IMG/VR virus record: IMGVR_UViG_3300005293_000046
Coordinates: 1-38,667 of that record
Length of the DNA stretch: 38,667 bases
Source: a virus
Strand: one strand, 5' to 3'
Numbering within the stretch: the first letter of the stretch is position 1; each line of letters starts with the position of its first letter. The notes below the pieces were generated by a model, which was not told where the DNA came from, ran no database searches, and saw only the letters and a list, made by a program, of their open reading frames with translations. Both the position numbers and the translations under genes were made by a program. This document shows, piece by piece, positions 26,694-31,766 of this stretch.

Positions 26694-26736
26694 ATCTTAC
26701 ACGAAAACCCCCCGCTGTGCAACGTCAGCGGGGGGT
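26694..26736 (-). promoter_or_regulatory. Terminator-promoter fusion before the MazG-like gene
   Basis: A 10-bp stem (ACCCCCCGCT and complement) has TTGCAC (26717-26722) in its loop and a T-run after it. TAAGAT follows after 17 bp (26694-26699), then 7 nt to the ATG at 26686. Confidence 0.8.
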
Positions 26737-26788
26737 CTCGTACAGGAGAAACAGCGGTATTGGAATGCGCTGAGACCATTGTATCAGA

Positions 26789-26995
26789 TTAGGTGCCGTC
26801 GATCCCGCAGAAGTCACAGGTCAGCGTGGTGCCGTCCTCGTTCCACGAGTTCTTGTCGTGGTTGCATTGGGCAACAACGTGGTGGCACACATCACAGGCT
26901 CCGATGTAGATCGAGTTCTTGCCGACCGTCACCAGATGCATGTCCATGCCCCAGTCGCCGTGCGCAGCGTGGCGGACCTCGCCTACAGTGCTCAC
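26789..26995 (-). CDS. Small zinc-ribbon-like protein, 68 aa
   Basis: Two CxxC-type pairs, GACDVCHHVV (about residues 33-39) and TCDFCGIDG near the end, form a likely zinc ribbon. The intervening segment is CNHDKNSWNEDG. The GTG start overlaps the upstream stop by 3 nt (GTGA), so translation is coupled. No specific family is recognised. Confidence 0.72.
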   Translation of the reverse strand: MSTVGEVRHAAHGDWGMDMHLVTVGKNSIYIGACDVCHHVVAQCNHDKNSWNEDGTTLTCDFCGIDGT

Positions 26996-27369
26996 GGCGC
27001 ACTATCCTCAGGCCAGCGGGTACCTGCCGTGACCGTACCCGGCACAAGCTCGGTGTGACCGGCATCCTGAATGTGCGTGCGCATCGCTTCGATCACCGTG
27101 GGACCGGCATCCAGCACCACGACCTTGACACCAGGATGGACCCCAAAGGCTTCCAGGGCGGCGTGTACGGCGTGTGCGGCCCGCTTGTTCGGCGTCCACA
27201 GCTTGTCCAGCTTGCGGTTCACGTAGATGCGCAGCTTCTCAGGCTTGCCGTGCTCGGTTGGAGTAGCGGCATCGAGGATCGCCTGAAGGAAGGCGTCGAG
27301 GTCTTCGTCATCCTCCGCCTGGTGGCGCATACGCCTGGCAAGCTCGCGCTGAGTCTCGTTGATTGTCAT
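26992..27369 (-). CDS. Hypothetical protein, 125 aa
   Basis: Soluble protein with an acidic helical start (RHQAEDDEDLDAFLQAILDAA) and a mixed second half (IYVNRKLDKLWTPNKRAAHAVHAALEAFG, then VKVVVLDAGPTVIEAMRTHI). The alpha/beta alternation suggests a small enzyme-like or binding fold, but no family is recognised. The start is fixed by the promoter TTGCGT, 17 bp, TAGGCT, 6 nt, ATG. It leads a two-gene unit. Confidence 0.78.
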   Translation of the reverse strand: MTINETQRELARRMRHQAEDDEDLDAFLQAILDAATPTEHGKPEKLRIYVNRKLDKLWTPNKRAAHAVHAALEAFGVHPGVKVVVLDAGPTVIEAMRTHIQDAGHTELVPGTVTAGTRWPEDSAP

Positions 27370-27375
27370 GGCTCA

Positions 27376-27430
27376 AGCCTACACCACCCGCCCCGTAAAC
27401 GCAAGAAGCCCTCTCCGAAAAGAGGGCTTC
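27376..27430 (-). promoter_or_regulatory. Terminator followed by leaderless promoter
   Basis: Read leftward: a 10-bp terminator stem (GAAGCCCTCT at 27405-27414 with 27421-27430), then directly TTGCGT (27399-27404), 17-bp spacer, TAGGCT, 6 nt, ATG at 27369. Confidence 0.82.
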
Positions 27431-27541
27431 CCCATGAACAGCGACCTACAACGGTTCATGATCGTCAGGCGCGGCTCGGGTGATCAATCCTTCGCCTGCC
27501 ACACCACCGTATCCGAAGACAGAGGGGGTGGTAGCATAGTT

Positions 27542-28024
27542 CTATTCTAGCACAGCAACCTTCTTCTGCTTGCCGTGGGTGGGTGTTTGGTCGTGACAGT
27601 TTGGACAGAGAAATCGTAGATTTTCCCGCTGATCGTCGTACGGATTCCCGTTACGGTGATCCACCTGAAGGCGGAGCTTCTGTCCCTGCCATTCCCCCTC
27701 GTTGCCGCACCCCTCGCACCTATAGGGTCGGCCAATTTCCAGCAGCGCACGAGTCAGCCTACTGCCGTAGGTACGAATCGGGTGATTGGAGTGGTCTACA
27801 AGAATCACATCTGCTGCTTTGCGGTTTCGCGCAAGAGCCCCCGCCGCCCACCCCTGCCCGGTGAAATGACTAGTGTCGAGACCTAGCGCCTCAATACGTC
27901 GGCGCATATGAGTAGAGGCCGACCCGGAACGTCCCATCCCCAGAACGCGAGTAACCTCGGCAAAGGAATGAGAAGCCAGGACGGCCTCAGTAACTTGCTC
28001 ATTGGTGAACTTGGTTCTAGTCAT
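27542..28024 (-). CDS. HNH homing-type endonuclease
   Basis: A 160-residue protein. Its N-terminal part (FAEVTRVLGMGRSGSASTHMRRRIEALGLDTSHF) looks like a helix-turn-helix DNA-binding module common in phage HNH proteins. The C-terminal HNH motif reads CEGCGNEGEWQGQKLRLQVDHRNGN, then NLRFLCPNCHDQT, with two CxxC zinc pairs, the DH dyad and the NxxxLCxNCH end. The start lies 6 nt after an extended -10 (TGG-TATACT), so it is leaderless. It stands alone between tRNA groups, a typical site for mobile endonucleases. Confidence 0.9.
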   Translation of the reverse strand: MTRTKFTNEQVTEAVLASHSFAEVTRVLGMGRSGSASTHMRRRIEALGLDTSHFTGQGWAAGALARNRKAADVILVDHSNHPIRTYGSRLTRALLEIGRPYRCEGCGNEGEWQGQKLRLQVDHRNGNPYDDQRENLRFLCPNCHDQTPTHGKQKKVAVLE

Positions 28025-28030
28025 AGAGCA

Positions 28031-28039
28031 AGTATACCA
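28031..28039 (-). promoter_or_regulatory. Extended -10 leaderless promoter of the HNH gene
   Basis: Read leftward, TGG-TATACT then 6 nt (TGCTCT) to the ATG at 28024. No -35 consensus is seen, as is usual for extended -10 promoters. Confidence 0.65.
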
Positions 28040-28049
28040 CTATTTTTAA

Positions 28050-28135
28050 TGGTGCGTATGATGGGATTTGAACCCACACGACCTTTCAGCCACCAGCCCC
28101 TCAAGCTGGCGTGTCTACCATTCCACCACACACGC
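28050..28135 (-). tRNA. tRNA-Leu(GAG), CCA encoded
   Basis: Class II. Acceptor GCGTGTG/CATACGC, D-stem GTG/CAC, perfect anticodon stem CCAGC/GCTGG, loop TTGAGGG (GAG), A73 and encoded CCA. Confidence 0.92.
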
Positions 28136-28144
28136 ATAAAGGGG

Positions 28145-28215
28145 ACGTACCACTAGGATTTGAACCTAGACCTGGGGCGGTAAGGCCCCCGTGCTGCCAG
28201 TTACACTATAGCACT
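28145..28215 (-). tRNA. tRNA-like with 6-nt anticodon loop
   Basis: D-stem GTGT/GCAC and T-stem CTAGG/CCTAG are normal. The acceptor AGTGCTA/TGGTACG has a 1-72 mismatch. The perfect anticodon stem GGGGC/GCCCC closes only six bases, CTTACC. If U33 is kept, the anticodon reads TAC. One base appears to be lost. Confidence 0.5.
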
Positions 28216-28303
28216 CAGGAGATTCCAGTGTAGAACTCCTGCCCCTGCTCGATAATCACAGGCGATCCGATCACTACTCGGATTTCCCGCTTTCAACAAA
28301 GCG

Positions 28304-28377
28304 TGCCCCCAGCCGGATTCGAACCGGCAGCATTCGACATTTTGAGTATCGATGGTCTTCCTGTTGCCTATGGGGGC
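28304..28377 (-). tRNA. tRNA with anticodon CAA but short variable loop
   Basis: Acceptor GCCCCCA/TGGGGGC and T-stem GCCGG/CCGGC are perfect. Anticodon stem CGATA/TGTCG with loop CTCAAAA gives CAA (leucine, UUG). The variable loop is only 6 nt, unlike bacterial leucine tRNAs, which are class II. The charging identity is therefore uncertain. Confidence 0.75.
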
Positions 28378-28385
28378 GAGTACTG

Positions 28386-28470
28386 TGCGCTCGGAGGGAA
28401 TCGAACCCTCAAGGGCCTTATGCCCGTCACGTTCTGAGCGTGGTGCGTTTACCTATTTCACCACGAGCGC
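28386..28470 (-). tRNA. tRNA-Leu(CAG)
   Basis: Class II, 85 nt. Acceptor GCGCTCG/CGAGCGC perfect, anticodon stem CCACG/CGTGA, loop CTCAGAA (CAG), variable arm present, T-stem GAGGG/CCCTC, A73. Confidence 0.92.
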
Positions 28471-28574
28471 AGAGTCGGATGGATAGAGTTCGTTCGTGAA
28501 ACCAACTCGTCCGTTTTTTGATTGGGGATTGAGTTACACGACCTCTGTCCCAGCACAGGGTCCGACAAAGCCCC

Positions 28575-28659
28575 TGGTAGGCCCGGTGGGACTCGAACCC
28601 ACACGTCTCTAAGACACGAGAACCTAAATCTCGCGCGGCTACCTTTACGCCACGAGCCC
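28575..28659 (-). tRNA. tRNA-Leu(TAG), CCA encoded
   Basis: Class II. Acceptor GGGCTCG/CGGGCCT, D-stem GCG/CGC, perfect anticodon stem CGAGA/TCTCG, loop TTTAGGT (TAG), variable arm, A73 and encoded CCA. Confidence 0.92.
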
Positions 28660-28677
28660 ATACTTTATTATACTACG

Positions 28678-28750
28678 TCCCTCCCACCGGGGTCGAACCG
28701 GTGCCCTTCGGGCTTCAACCGAACGCTCTATCCAACTAAGCTAGAGAGGG
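28678..28750 (-). tRNA. tRNA-Phe(GAA)
   Basis: Acceptor CCCTCTC/GGGAGGG, D-stem GCTT/GAGC, perfect anticodon stem TTCGG/CCGAA, loop TTGAAGC (GAA), T-stem ACCGG/CCGGT, A73. Confidence 0.93.
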
Positions 28751-28761
28751 ATACCGCCAGA

Positions 28762-28938
28762 CTACGAAGCCTGGACGATGCTGAGAGCAACCTCGCGGTG
28801 CTTCTCGATGGAGCGCTTGCCCCGCTGAGCTAGCTCGCGGGTGCTGTACACGAAGGGCTCTCCGGTGCGCTCCATGAGCACCAGTTCGCGGGTGTCCTTC
28901 GTGACGAGGTTGTACTTGTTTTCCTTGTTATTAGTCAT
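28762..28938 (-). CDS. Small hypothetical protein, 58 aa
   Basis: MTNNKENKYNLVTKDTRELV opens a charged, helical protein ending in EVALSIVQAS. The ATG lies one base after the discriminator base of tRNA-Tyr, with no room for a ribosome site. Cleavage at the tRNA 3' end would release a nearly leaderless mRNA. No family is recognised. Confidence 0.68.
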   Translation of the reverse strand: MTNNKENKYNLVTKDTRELVLMERTGEPFVYSTRELAQRGKRSIEKHREVALSIVQAS

Positions 28939-28939
28939 G

Positions 28940-29022
28940 TGCCACATGAGGGAGTCGAACCCCCCGAGTCGAATGACGACAGATTTACAGTCTGCCCCGC
29001 TACCCCTACGGATTAATGTGAC
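28940..29022 (-). tRNA. tRNA-Tyr(GTA)
   Basis: Class II, 83 nt. Acceptor GTCACAT/ATGTGGC, anticodon stem GCAGA/TCTGT, loop CTGTAAA (GTA), variable arm, A73. CCA is not encoded: one base separates it from the next ORF's ATG. Confidence 0.9.
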
Positions 29023-29070
29023 TTAGTTGCTAGGACTAGCCTAGCTGCTCGACAATCGCTTGTCAAGTTG

Positions 29071-29152
29071 TGAAGGTGATGAGATTCGAACTCACTACGC
29101 ATAAGCACCGGGGTTACAATCCGGCCCAACTCTCCAACGTTGGCGCACCGAC
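29071..29152 (-). tRNA. tRNA-Tyr(GTA)-like, acceptor mismatches
   Basis: Class II, 82 nt. Anticodon loop TTGTAAC (GTA), T-arm GTGAG/CTCAT, TGC-TTAT-GCG variable arm, A73. Acceptor GTCGGTG/CACCTTC has two adjacent mismatches and the anticodon stem has one. A degenerating second Tyr copy is likely. Confidence 0.6.
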
Positions 29153-29207
29153 ATGTGGTCCATTATCTCCCCATGAACCAAGGGATTTCAGGGTGCCCCC
29201 TGAGGCG

Positions 29208-29288
29208 TGATGCTGACGAGAATCGAACTCGCGTATCTAAATCCGGGGTGAAAACCCAGCGGCCCCTAACCAACAGAGCAACAGCACC
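29208..29288 (-). tRNA. tRNA-Glu(TTC)
   Basis: Acceptor GGTGCTG/CAGCATC, D-stem GCTC/GGGC, anticodon stem CTGGG/CCCGG, loop TTTTCAC (TTC), T-stem GCGAG/CTCGT, A73. The variable region is about 10 nt, longer than usual for Glu. Confidence 0.82.
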
Positions 29289-29300
29289 ATATTTCTTGCG

Positions 29301-29374
29301 TACTCCCAGCGGGATTTGAACCCGCGTTTTCACCTTGAGAGGGTGGCGTCCTTACCAGACTAGACGATGAGAGC
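29301..29374 (-). tRNA. tRNA-Glu(CTC)
   Basis: Acceptor GCTCTCA/TGGGAGT, D-stem GTCT/GGAC, anticodon stem CCACC/GGTGA, loop CTCTCAA (CTC), T-stem GCGGG/CCCGC, A73. Confidence 0.9.
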
Positions 29375-29667
29375 ATATCCCCCAGAACTATCAGCCTGCC
29401 CAAAGGAGGTTCTGATCAGACACCGAGGGTGTGAGTGGGAGGTTCCCCCTCCACTGACAGGTAGACATTTGGGAATGTAACTGTCAGACCATATGTTAGC
29501 CGCTAAGCATCCTACACTCAAGGCCGCTAAGCCCATCGATCATCCGCAGTCTCACCGGGTCGGCCTGACTACATTTAACCATTGTAGAACCACATGTGCG
29601 TTTCGTCGTCTGCATCTACTACAGACTTTCGTTCCGCCACACTCCAAGCGAGTGCCCCCGCTTGTTG
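29375..29667 (-). other. Long structured spacer, no convincing gene
   Basis: This 293-nt gap has a tandem GCCGCTAAGC repeat (near 29502 and 29524), a CTGACAG/CTGTCAG inverted repeat and a GGGAGG-TTCCC-CCTCC hairpin. A 39-codon leftward frame (MQTTKRTCGSTMVKC..) exists but lacks a ribosome site. A non-coding or processing role is more likely. Confidence 0.4.
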
Positions 29668-29743
29668 CGACCGTGAAGGGATTTGAACCCTCGTTCTCTT
29701 CCTTGACAGGGAAGCGCTCTAGACCAGACTGAGCCACACAGCC
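29668..29743 (-). tRNA. tRNA-Asp(GTC)
   Basis: Acceptor GGCTGTG/CACGGTC, D-stem GCTC/GAGC, perfect anticodon stem CTTCC/GGAAG, loop CTGTCAA (GTC), T-stem GAGGG/CCCTT, G73 as expected for aspartate. Confidence 0.93.
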
Positions 29744-29909
29744 AAAACTGATTTCCACTTCGTAGTCTATCAGCAAATCAACGTTTGGTCGGCCCTTAGT
29801 ACTAACTCTTGCGAGTGTTCCCGCGAGTCCTACAGATTACCAGGCCTGTAGGCGTTCACGCTTGCGCTCGGTGGGTTGGGGCTGTGGACTCCACCGTAAA
29901 GAACCTTTG

Positions 29910-29981
29910 TTGCGGGAGTGAGATTCGAACTCACGTATTTCAGCTTATGAGGCTGGCCGGTAACCGCTACCGTATCCCGCA
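29910..29981 (-). tRNA. tRNA-Met(CAT), second copy
   Basis: Acceptor TGCGGGA/TCCCGCA perfect, D-stem CGGT/ACCG, anticodon loop CTCATAA (CAT), T-stem GTGAG/CTCAC, A73. T1-A72 is paired, so it is not a standard initiator. Its own promoter places the start site at the tRNA 5' base. Confidence 0.85.
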
Positions 29982-29987
29982 ATACAT

Positions 29988-30017
29988 ATCTTAGCACAGG
30001 CTTGAAGTGCCTGTCAA
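29988..30017 (-). promoter_or_regulatory. Promoter starting at tRNA-Met nucleotide 1
   Basis: Read leftward: TTGACA, 18-bp spacer containing a CAGGC-TTGAAGT-GCCTG hairpin, TAAGAT, then 6 nt to the first base of the tRNA at 29981. This is the same 6-nt spacing as at the leaderless ATGs. Confidence 0.78.
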
Positions 30018-30022
30018 CTTCG

Positions 30023-30109
30023 GGTGAACGACGGGACTCGAACCCGCAGTGAGGGATTACCCTACTAGCTCCACAAGCTAGCGCATTCAGCCATTCTGCC
30101 ACGCTCACC
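30023..30109 (-). tRNA. tRNA-His(GTG) with long variable arm
   Basis: Acceptor GTGAGCG/CGTTCAC with an extra G-1 facing C73, the histidine hallmark. D-stem GCA/TGC, perfect anticodon stem CTAGC/GCTAG, loop TTGTGGA (GTG). The variable region is long and holds an AGGG-TAAT-CCCT hairpin, which is not normal for histidine. Confidence 0.88.
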
Positions 30110-30118
30110 ATACAGAAG

Positions 30119-30201
30119 AAAACCTGACAGGCTTCGAACCTGCATCCGGAGCGACCGGTAGGGCGTAGACCCACAGTGTATACCAATTCCACCACAGATT
30201 T
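30119..30201 (-). tRNA. Class II tRNA-like, anticodon uncertain
   Basis: Acceptor AAATCTG/CAGGTTT (extendable to 9 bp), D-stem GTG/CAC, anticodon stem GTGGG/CCTAC, loop TCTACGC, T-arm GCAGG/CCTGT with one loop change, CCGG-TCGCT-CCGG variable arm. Position 33 is C. The central triplet is TAC, and CTA is possible with a shifted stem. Confidence 0.6.
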
Positions 30202-30209
30202 TCTTCTTG

Positions 30210-30284
30210 TCGGAATAACAGGATTTGAACCTGCGACCCCTCGGCCCCCAGCCGAGTGCTCTTGCCAAACTGAGCTATATTCCG
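30210..30284 (-). tRNA. tRNA-Pro(GGG)
   Basis: Acceptor CGGAATA/TATTCCG perfect, D-stem GCTC/GAGC, anticodon stem CTCGG/CCGAG, loop CTGGGGG (GGG), T-stem GCAGG/CCTGT, A73. Confidence 0.93.
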
Positions 30285-30290
30285 GTAGTT

Positions 30291-30344
30291 GGAGGCTCTT
30301 GCCTTCCACTAGGCGTATTCACCTAGTGGCCTCTGGGAGCCTCC
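30291..30344 (-). other. 54-nt nested hairpin spacer
   Basis: GGAGGCTC/GAGCCTCC (8 bp) encloses CCACTAGG/CCTAGTGG (8 bp, 8-nt loop). It is a strong RNA fold between two Pro tRNAs, probably a processing signal. No ORF or tRNA parts are present. Confidence 0.6.
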
Positions 30345-30365
30345 CAGCTTCCAAGGTGCTGTCAC

Positions 30366-30409
30366 CACTACGATCAGGAATCGAACCTGGGCACATACAT
30401 GTCGGCTGT
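30366..30409 (-). pseudogene. 3'-half tRNA remnant
   Basis: An isolated T-arm core (AGG-TTCGATT-CCT at 30376-30388) lies directly downstream of tRNA-Pro(CGG), with too little upstream sequence for a D-arm and anticodon arm. It looks like the remaining 3' half of a deleted tRNA. Confidence 0.55.
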
Positions 30410-30485
30410 TGGTCGGGATGGTGGGACTCGAACCCACGATGTCTCCTGTCCGAGAGGAGTAGCCTAGCCGCTGGCCCACACCCCG
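30410..30485 (-). tRNA. tRNA-Pro(CGG), CCA encoded
   Basis: Acceptor CGGGGTG/CATCCCG, D-stem GGCC/GGCT, perfect anticodon stem CTCCT/AGGAG, loop CTCGGAC (CGG), T-stem GTGGG/CCCAC, A73 and encoded CCA. Confidence 0.92.
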
Positions 30486-30578
30486 ATGTTGAGTTGTTTC
30501 TGCGAAGGCTCTCCAGCCCTTCCCATCGGATTTGCCGTCTGTGACGATAGGCTCCTGGTCCGTTCCGACGCATTCAAC

Positions 30579-30608
30579 ACTGTAGCAGACGCATCTGCTG
30601 CGTGTCAA
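30579..30608 (-). promoter_or_regulatory. Promoter inside the tRNA array (before tRNA-Pro CGG)
   Basis: Read leftward: TTGACA, 18-bp spacer containing an AGCAGA-TGCG-TCTGCT hairpin, TACAGT. It is a fourth example of a hairpin between -35 and -10. No protein-coding start follows convincingly. Confidence 0.72.
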
Positions 30609-30700
30609 GAACGAATATGACTGCCTTTGAGAACGCCCATCTTCCACTGCGAACTTGTTTCAGGACCCCTAGAGCCCACCCGCACCACATCATATTCTCG

Positions 30701-30772
30701 TCTGGCTGACAGGATTCGAACCTGCGTAGACTTGCTCCCAAAGCAAGCGGGCAACCACTACCCCACAGCCAG
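30701..30772 (-). tRNA. tRNA-Pro(TGG)
   Basis: Acceptor CTGGCTG/CAGCCAG perfect, D-stem GGGT/GCCC, anticodon stem CTTGC/GCAAG, loop TTTGGGA (TGG), T-stem GCAGG/CCTGT, A73. It is the first tRNA of the long leftward array. Confidence 0.94.
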
Positions 30773-30781
30773 ATATTTTCT

Positions 30782-30796
30782 CTATGTAGTTCTCAA
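30782..30796 (-). promoter_or_regulatory. rRNA-leader-like segment before tRNA-Pro(TGG)
   Basis: Read leftward, TTGAGAACTACATAG ends about 9 nt before the first tRNA. It is close to the TTGAGAACTACACAG segment of actinobacterial rrn spacers. Position and sequence suggest an antitermination (boxA-type) site for the tRNA operon. Confidence 0.6.
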
Positions 30797-30826
30797 TGTA
30801 TGCCCGGTCCTGCCGGGACTTGCCTA

Positions 30827-30867
30827 TCTAAACAGAAAGACCCCCACTTTGTCAAGTGGAGGCCTTT
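30827..30867 (-). promoter_or_regulatory. Terminator-promoter fusion (copy 2), tRNA array promoter
   Basis: A 14-bp stem (AAAGACCCCCACTT at 30836 with 30854-30867) and TGTC loop end the protease transcript. TTGACA (30850-30855) lies in the loop and flank, and TTAGAT follows at 18 bp. The core CACTTGACAAAGTGGGG is shared with the copy at 25182-25220. Confidence 0.78.
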
Positions 30868-30955
30868 GGCTGCTTATGCGCGCGTCAGACCTCCCGGAGG
30901 GGCTCCAGGTGGAAATCTAGTTCATAAGTACGCATGGGTCTATGGTACCACAGAT

Positions 30956-31666
30956 TTAGGGCTTGTAGTAGCCATAGCTGCGAACGGCTGGGACACACGC
31001 CTCGCCGTCCTGACGGAGAAGCTGAGCCAGGTCTGTGACCTTGATAGCTGCGAGGCCGCTGTTGCCCCACGAGCTTCCCCACGAGTTCTGTACGATCACA
31101 CCATCCTCGCCGTCGAGGGATGCCCACTTACGGGCGTAGCCGACCGCCGTATAGCAGTGCCCACCGACAATCTCGCCCTCTACACGGAGGACCCCGTTCG
31201 GAGCCTCATACATGCCGTCACGCCAGTACGTACCCAGGACGACCGGACCCTTGGCGAGAATCGAGTCCACAACATCATCGATAGTGAAGGCCCAGCGGTA
31301 CTCCTTGAGTAGGCCAATCTGCTTCATAGCCTTCGCGCCCGCCAGAACAGAGGTACCATCGTAATCCTCGCCCTCCCAGGGGTCAAGACGCTTGGCAGAG
31401 TTGTAGAGGAACTTCGCAAACTGCTCCGGGTCACGCGGCACATCCGGGCGGATACGGTCCAGCTTCGCAGGGACAGGGGTGCTCAGCGCTTCAGCAGCCC
31501 AACCGAACCCGACACAGGCACCCTCGCGCCCCTGGTCAAGAATGGGGCCGACACGCCAGCGCTTGTTGCGCTTGCTGGTACCGTAGGTAGAGAGTGTCGG
31601 ACGAATGGCGAATGAGCGAGAGCGCTCATCGTGTCCGGGAACCCAGTTAAATACGCGGTCAGACAT
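30956..31666 (-). CDS. Papain-like (C1 family) cysteine protease
   Basis: A 236-residue protein. The catalytic triad segments are in C1 order: GPILDQGREGACVGFGWA (oxyanion Gln and nucleophile Cys, about residues 42-59), GGHCYTAVGY (His, about residue 168) and VIVQNSWGSSWGNSG (Asn, about residue 195). No signal peptide or long propeptide is visible, so it acts in the host cytoplasm or in the virion, possibly on a host or head protein. It starts 6-7 nt after an ideal AGGAGG site. It is transcribed leftward, away from the DNA polymerase block. Confidence 0.9.
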   Translation of the reverse strand: MSDRVFNWVPGHDERSRSFAIRPTLSTYGTSKRNKRWRVGPILDQGREGACVGFGWAAEALSTPVPAKLDRIRPDVPRDPEQFAKFLYNSAKRLDPWEGEDYDGTSVLAGAKAMKQIGLLKEYRWAFTIDDVVDSILAKGPVVLGTYWRDGMYEAPNGVLRVEGEIVGGHCYTAVGYARKWASLDGEDGVIVQNSWGSSWGNSGLAAIKVTDLAQLLRQDGEACVPAVRSYGYYKP

Positions 31667-31731
31667 AAGATTTCCTCCTAGTCGCGCCCAAGACGCGGGA
31701 AATATAGATAGTACAATAATACCATGTCCGG

Positions 31732-31760
31732 TTGCCGAAGAGAGGATTCGGTGGTACAAT
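31732..31760 (+). promoter_or_regulatory. Leaderless promoter of the replication block
   Basis: TTGCCG, 17-bp spacer, TACAAT, 6 nt (ACTCGT), ATG at 31767. The divergent protease gene starts 100 bp away, so the two share this intergenic region. Confidence 0.78.
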
Positions 31761-31766
31761 ACTCGT

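Noticed and set aside
26221-26779. Longer MazG-like frame starting at 26779
   Set aside because: The extension crosses the terminator hairpin and promoter. The ATG at 26686 has the expected promoter spacing.
27431-27541. Small frames in the gap after the HNH gene (17-aa leftward ORF behind TAGAAT, 38-aa rightward ORF)
   Set aside because: The TAGAAT-6 nt-ATG geometry is present but the -35 is poor and both frames are short. The alternative frame has no start codon. Not enough to call a gene.
30319-30573. Leftward 84-aa frame with ATG 5 nt after a TACAGT box
   Set aside because: It has near-leaderless geometry, but the frame runs straight through tRNA-Pro(CGG). The promoter is better explained as serving the tRNAs.
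11640-30700. Regularly spaced similar motifs that resemble a CRISPR array
   Set aside because: The repeated element is the tRNA T-arm core (GGATTCGAACC). Spacing and flanks vary with tRNA length.
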